Positions 61,896 through 64,000 of a stretch of 64,000 bases of DNA are shown piece after piece. This stretch comes from an uncultured Candidatus Melainabacteria bacterium (GTDB taxonomy: Bacteria; Cyanobacteriota; Vampirovibrionia; Gastranaerophilales; Gastranaerophilaceae), in the NCBI GenBank assembly GCA_934718275.1, contig CAKUZD010000001.1, forward strand, positions 248,001 to 312,000, written 5' to 3'. The number at the start of each line of letters is the position of its first letter. The stretch's first letter is position 1. The position numbers and the translations under genes are program-made. A model generated the notes under the pieces. That model searched no databases. It was not told the origin of the DNA and was given only the letters and a program-made list of their open reading frames with translations.

Positions 61896-61973
61896 ACAAA
61901 GCCCCACTTCCAAAAACATTCTTAATTAGGGATATAGCTTTACAACTTGTTTTAATCCAAAATATATTTCTAC

Positions 61974-62008
61974 TCACTACTCAAACAATTGAACTGTTTG
62001 AGCAGTGA
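61974..62008. repeat. 14-bp near-perfect inverted repeat
   Basis: TCACT-a-CTCAAACA / TGTTTGAG-c-AGTGA with a 7-base loop, one mismatched pair, in the 226-base gap between mazG and the 62.1 kb gene. No T run follows, so it is not a plain terminator. Confidence 0.6.
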
Positions 62009-62063
62009 TATGCACCTCACCTCCAATTGTTAACAAATGTAAAGCAAATTTACTTCCAAAAAG

Positions 62064-62107
62064 CAATTCTTAAAACCAAAAATCCTTTATATAAATATAC
62101 AGGAAAG
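62064..62107 (+). promoter_or_regulatory. Shared promoter-like motif before the 62.1 kb gene
   Basis: CAATTCTTAAAACC, core AAAAATCCTTTATATAAAT, then ATACAGGAAAG. Closely like the sites at 28880 and 33446. About 15-20 bases before the ATG at 62121. Confidence 0.5.
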
Positions 62108-62120
62108 AGGATAAGATTTT

Positions 62121-62324
62121 ATGAAAGAACAGGAATTAAATACATTGATGTCTGTAGTTTCAGACCCAATCAAAAATGTTTATAAGATTAATTCAAGAAA
62201 AGATTTAGAAGAAATTCAAAGAATTATTCGTATTTTCAACATTTCTGAAAATCAACATAATAAACACACAATGTTGTCTATCAAAAATCTTGCAACACTT
62301 AGACTTGTATTAAGCAATAACTAG
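62121..62324 (+). CDS. Small 67-residue protein, unknown
   Basis: Not recognised. Charged and probably helical (MKEQELNTLMSVVSDPIKNV...EIQRIIRIFNISENQHNKH), no signal peptide or membrane segment. It has its own promoter-like motif and a GGAAAGAGG ribosome binding site, and a terminator right after, so it looks like a genuine single-gene transcription unit. Confidence 0.6.
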   Translation: MKEQELNTLMSVVSDPIKNVYKINSRKDLEEIQRIIRIFNISENQHNKHTMLSIKNLATLRLVLSNN

Positions 62325-62360
62325 TATTGCCTATAAACAATAATAAAATTATAAAAAACA

Positions 62361-62400
62361 AAAAAGTTCCGCCACCCTAAATACCAAATGGAACTTTTTT
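62361..62400. terminator. Terminator after the 62.1 kb gene
   Basis: AAAAGTTCC / GGAACTTTT with a 19-base loop, A run before and T run after, so it may serve both strands (the convergent dgkA gene ends at 62427). Confidence 0.75.
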
Positions 62401-62426
62401 TATTATGTTAAAAACAAATATATACA

Positions 62427-62807
62427 TTAAGCAATAAACAACTTTAACAAAGCAGAGCCAAATAAAATTACCCCAACAACTATTGCAACAACAGAAGCAA
62501 ACATAACTGCTCCTGCCGAAATATCTTTTGCCATTCCGACCAAACGCGAATATCTATTATGGAAAACCGCATCTAATGAATACTCAATCGCGGAATTAAA
62601 CATTTCAGCTACTATCACAAATGCAATAGTCAACAACAATATACACATTCTCTCTGCGCTAAAATTTAACACAAAAGCCAGGGCTAAAACAGCCATAGCA
62701 ATACAAAAATGAACTCTTATATTTACCTCAGACTTTATAACAAGCCGCATTCCTTTTCGTGCGTTTTTAAATGTATTAGAAAACCCCTGTTGTTTATATT
62801 TTGTCAT
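62427..62807 (-). CDS. dgkA: Diacylglycerol/undecaprenol kinase DgkA family
   Basis: 126-residue, three-helix membrane kinase recycling undecaprenol or diacylglycerol. Seen: an N-terminal FKNARKGMRLVIKSEVNIRVHFCIAM helix, two hydrophobic segments, and the conserved catalytic VAEMFNSAIEYSLDAVF (E-x-x-N-x-A-I-E-x-x-x-D). The third hydrophobic helix lies near the C-terminus. Start overlaps the ybeY end by 14 bases. In Firmicutes and relatives the pgpH-ybeY-dgkA order is common. Confidence 0.93.
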   Translation of the reverse strand: MTKYKQQGFSNTFKNARKGMRLVIKSEVNIRVHFCIAMAVLALAFVLNFSAERMCILLLTIAFVIVAEMFNSAIEYSLDAVFHNRYSRLVGMAKDISAGAVMFASVVAIVVGVILFGSALLKLFIA

Positions 62808-63342
62808 ATTCCAAACTTTCTAAAGCCTTATTTTGCAACCCCACAACAAAATTATAATCTTCTTCTGTCTGATGGTCAAATCCTAACAAATGAAGAATAC
62901 CATGGCTTATTAAAAATACAAGTTCATACTCTTTCGAAACGTTTTTCTTTTTGGCTTCTTCCATCACTTTATCTAAAGCAATCATAACTTCCCCAAGATT
63001 AATTTCTCCATCAAAAATAAATTTTTCTTCACTATCGGCAAAAATTGCAAAAGTAATAATATCAGCCACATAATCTTTATTTCTATAATCTTTATTTATC
63101 TGATGTGTTTTCTCACCATCACAAAATAAAAAATCAAAAGAAATAATATTATAATCAAAACCATTCAAACATGAAATTTCATAAACTTCCGGAATAGACA
63201 AATAAAAATCCAAAATATTTTTAGCTGCATCTATAAAATATTTTTCATCAATCATCCAAGTTTCAAAGATATTTTCAGAAAAAATATTTTTTTCAACTTT
63301 GGAAGCTACATACTTTGAACTTTCATTATTACTTGTCATCAT
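62794..63342 (-). CDS. ybeY: Endoribonuclease YbeY
   Basis: Zinc endoribonuclease for 16S rRNA 3' maturation and ribosome quality control. 182 residues. The zinc site is HGILHLLGFDH (H-G-x2-H-L-x-G-x-D-H, near residue 155), with INKDYRNKDYVADIITFAIF and GEINLGEVMIALDKV upstream as in all YbeY. The start overlaps the PgpH-like gene by 14 bases and the end overlaps dgkA by 14 bases, so the three are one operon. Confidence 0.95.
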   Translation of the reverse strand: MMTSNNESSKYVASKVEKNIFSENIFETWMIDEKYFIDAAKNILDFYLSIPEVYEISCLNGFDYNIISFDFLFCDGEKTHQINKDYRNKDYVADIITFAIFADSEEKFIFDGEINLGEVMIALDKVMEEAKKKNVSKEYELVFLISHGILHLLGFDHQTEEDYNFVVGLQNKALESLEYDKI

Positions 63343-64000
63343 GCTTATCCTCTTTAATATCTTTCAAAGTATTATCACCCTCAAGTTGTTTTATTTTGTT
63401 CTCTAAATCTTCATCAATCAACTTTGCTGGCATATTAATTTTATCTTTTTGAAACTCAGCAGCAACATTTTCTTGATATTTAATTCTATTATGTTGCATT
63501 CCTCGAAGAATACGAGAGAAAGTAGTAGCAATTGTTTTAATATCCTTTAATGTGAGCGGACTATCGGACAACTGTCCATCATTCAAACGTTCTACTATAA
63601 TTTTATTAATCATGTTTTCTATTTCTTCCGGAGTCGGACTTTTCAAGGAACGAACTGCTGATTCTACAGCATCTGCAATCATCAAAATTGCAGTTTCTTT
63701 TGTATTTGGCTTCGGTCCCGGATAACGAAATTGTTCTTCCTTAACATTTTCAACCCCTTCTTCTTGAACAGCTTGATTATAAAAATAACTTGCAAGCCCT
63801 TCACCATGGTGTTGAATAATAAAATTCTGCACAACTTGCGGCAACTTATATTCTTTTGCAATTTCAATACCATCTTTAGGGTGTGCTGTAATAATCATTT
63901 TACTTATCCTTGGCGTAAATTTATTATGCGGATTTTCAATTAAGAAATAAGATTGATTTTCAACGAAAAATAACGGTCGTTTTAGTTTACCTATATCATG
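63329..64000 (-). CDS. pgpH: 7TM-HD (PgpH/YqfF) protein, C-terminal part (5' end outside window)
   Basis: The minus-strand frame is open through the window end, and its first codons read HDIGKLKRP, then ENQ...NPHNKFTPRISK, MIITAHPKDGIEIAKEYKLP, QHHGEGLASYFY and MIADAVESAVRSL. These are the metal-binding HD domain of the 7TM-HD family, including HD, DG, HHG and ADAVES. The family's membrane and extracytoplasmic sensor parts, about 500 residues, lie beyond the window. PgpH hydrolyses c-di-AMP. An internal ATG at 63898 is not a true start. Followed by ybeY (14-base overlap). Confidence 0.92.
   Translation of the reverse strand, partial: HDIGKLKRPLFFVENQSYFLIENPHNKFTPRISKMIITAHPKDGIEIAKEYKLPQVVQNFIIQHHGEGLASYFYNQAVQEEGVENVKEEQFRYPGPKPNTKETAILMIADAVESAVRSLKSPTPEEIENMINKIIVERLNDGQLSDSPLTLKDIKTIATTFSRILRGMQHNRIKYQENVAAEFQKDKINMPAKLIDEDLENKIKQLEGDNTLKDIKEDKHDDK

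Noticed and set aside
1..64000. CRISPR array or insertion sequence
   Set aside because: No regularly spaced direct repeats and no transposase motif found; the only repeat family is short and sparse.

Overview
The window is a compact, AT-rich bacterial chromosome segment, roughly one third G+C by eye. It looks like a Gram-negative-type fermentative anaerobe. LpxK, an MCE/MlaD protein and a large set of signal-peptide proteins imply an outer membrane and periplasm. Rubredoxin, a small 2[4Fe-4S] ferredoxin, ATP-type PEP carboxykinase and glucose-6-phosphate isomerase fit anaerobic sugar metabolism. A GH57/DUF3536-type glycosidase, a GH13-type glycosidase, a NarL-type response regulator, PilT, separate-subunit GlyRS (GlyQ) and many orphan secreted proteins together suggest a gut Vampirovibrionia/Gastranaerophilales ('Melainabacteria') genome. 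That placement is inference, not something proven here.

Layout. 0-5 kb: a 5'-truncated protein with a RelA/SpoT-like C-terminal region, RlmD-type rRNA methyltransferase, an internally deleted DUF2142 remnant and an orphan radical SAM protein. 5-10 kb: tRNA-Val, two secreted proteins, a PHP phosphoesterase, a group-2 sigma factor and an HEIMH-motif putative metallopeptidase. 9.9-10.7 kb: a gene-free block packed with hairpins and a short interspersed repeat. 10.7-20.4 kb: RecN, GH13 glycosidase, NarL regulator, a P-loop kinase, GlyQ and two tandem APC amino-acid permeases. 20.4-33 kb: a type IV pilin-like remnant, Pgi, thioredoxin reductase, ClpB, a PilT-RecO-membrane protein-ClpB strand, a candidate small RNA, an M48 peptidase and GlmS. 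32.8-36 kb: two Cys/His amidase-like proteins, CoaE, an RsuA-family pseudouridine synthase, a thioesterase, rubredoxin and tRNA-Pro. 36.4-44 kb: YidC with an enlarged loop, QueA, lytic transglycosylase, MCE protein, LpxK, DeoB and ferredoxin. 44-52 kb: PckA, GH57 glycosidase, a YkgJ-type Cys-cluster protein and HEAT-like proteins. 52-64 kb: LysA-DacA-YitT operon, NanE-ROK-UbiA operon, M16 peptidase, type-4 UDG, MazG, and the DgkA-YbeY-PgpH operon, with PgpH truncated by the window end.

The genes are mostly housekeeping in short operons with tail-to-tail overlaps. The window holds both a c-di-AMP synthase (DacA) and the C-terminus of a 7TM-HD protein of the PgpH type, so synthesis and breakdown of that messenger may both be encoded here. 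The less ordinary signals are: (i) an AT-rich promoter-like motif shared by at least four orphan genes and one candidate sRNA; (ii) F-x-G tripeptides near the N-termini of orphan proteins; (iii) the hairpin island at 9.9-10.7 kb; (iv) two decaying genes (DUF2142, pilin-like); and (v) a YidC with an unusual extracytoplasmic insertion. I found no CRISPR array, insertion sequence, prophage or rRNA.
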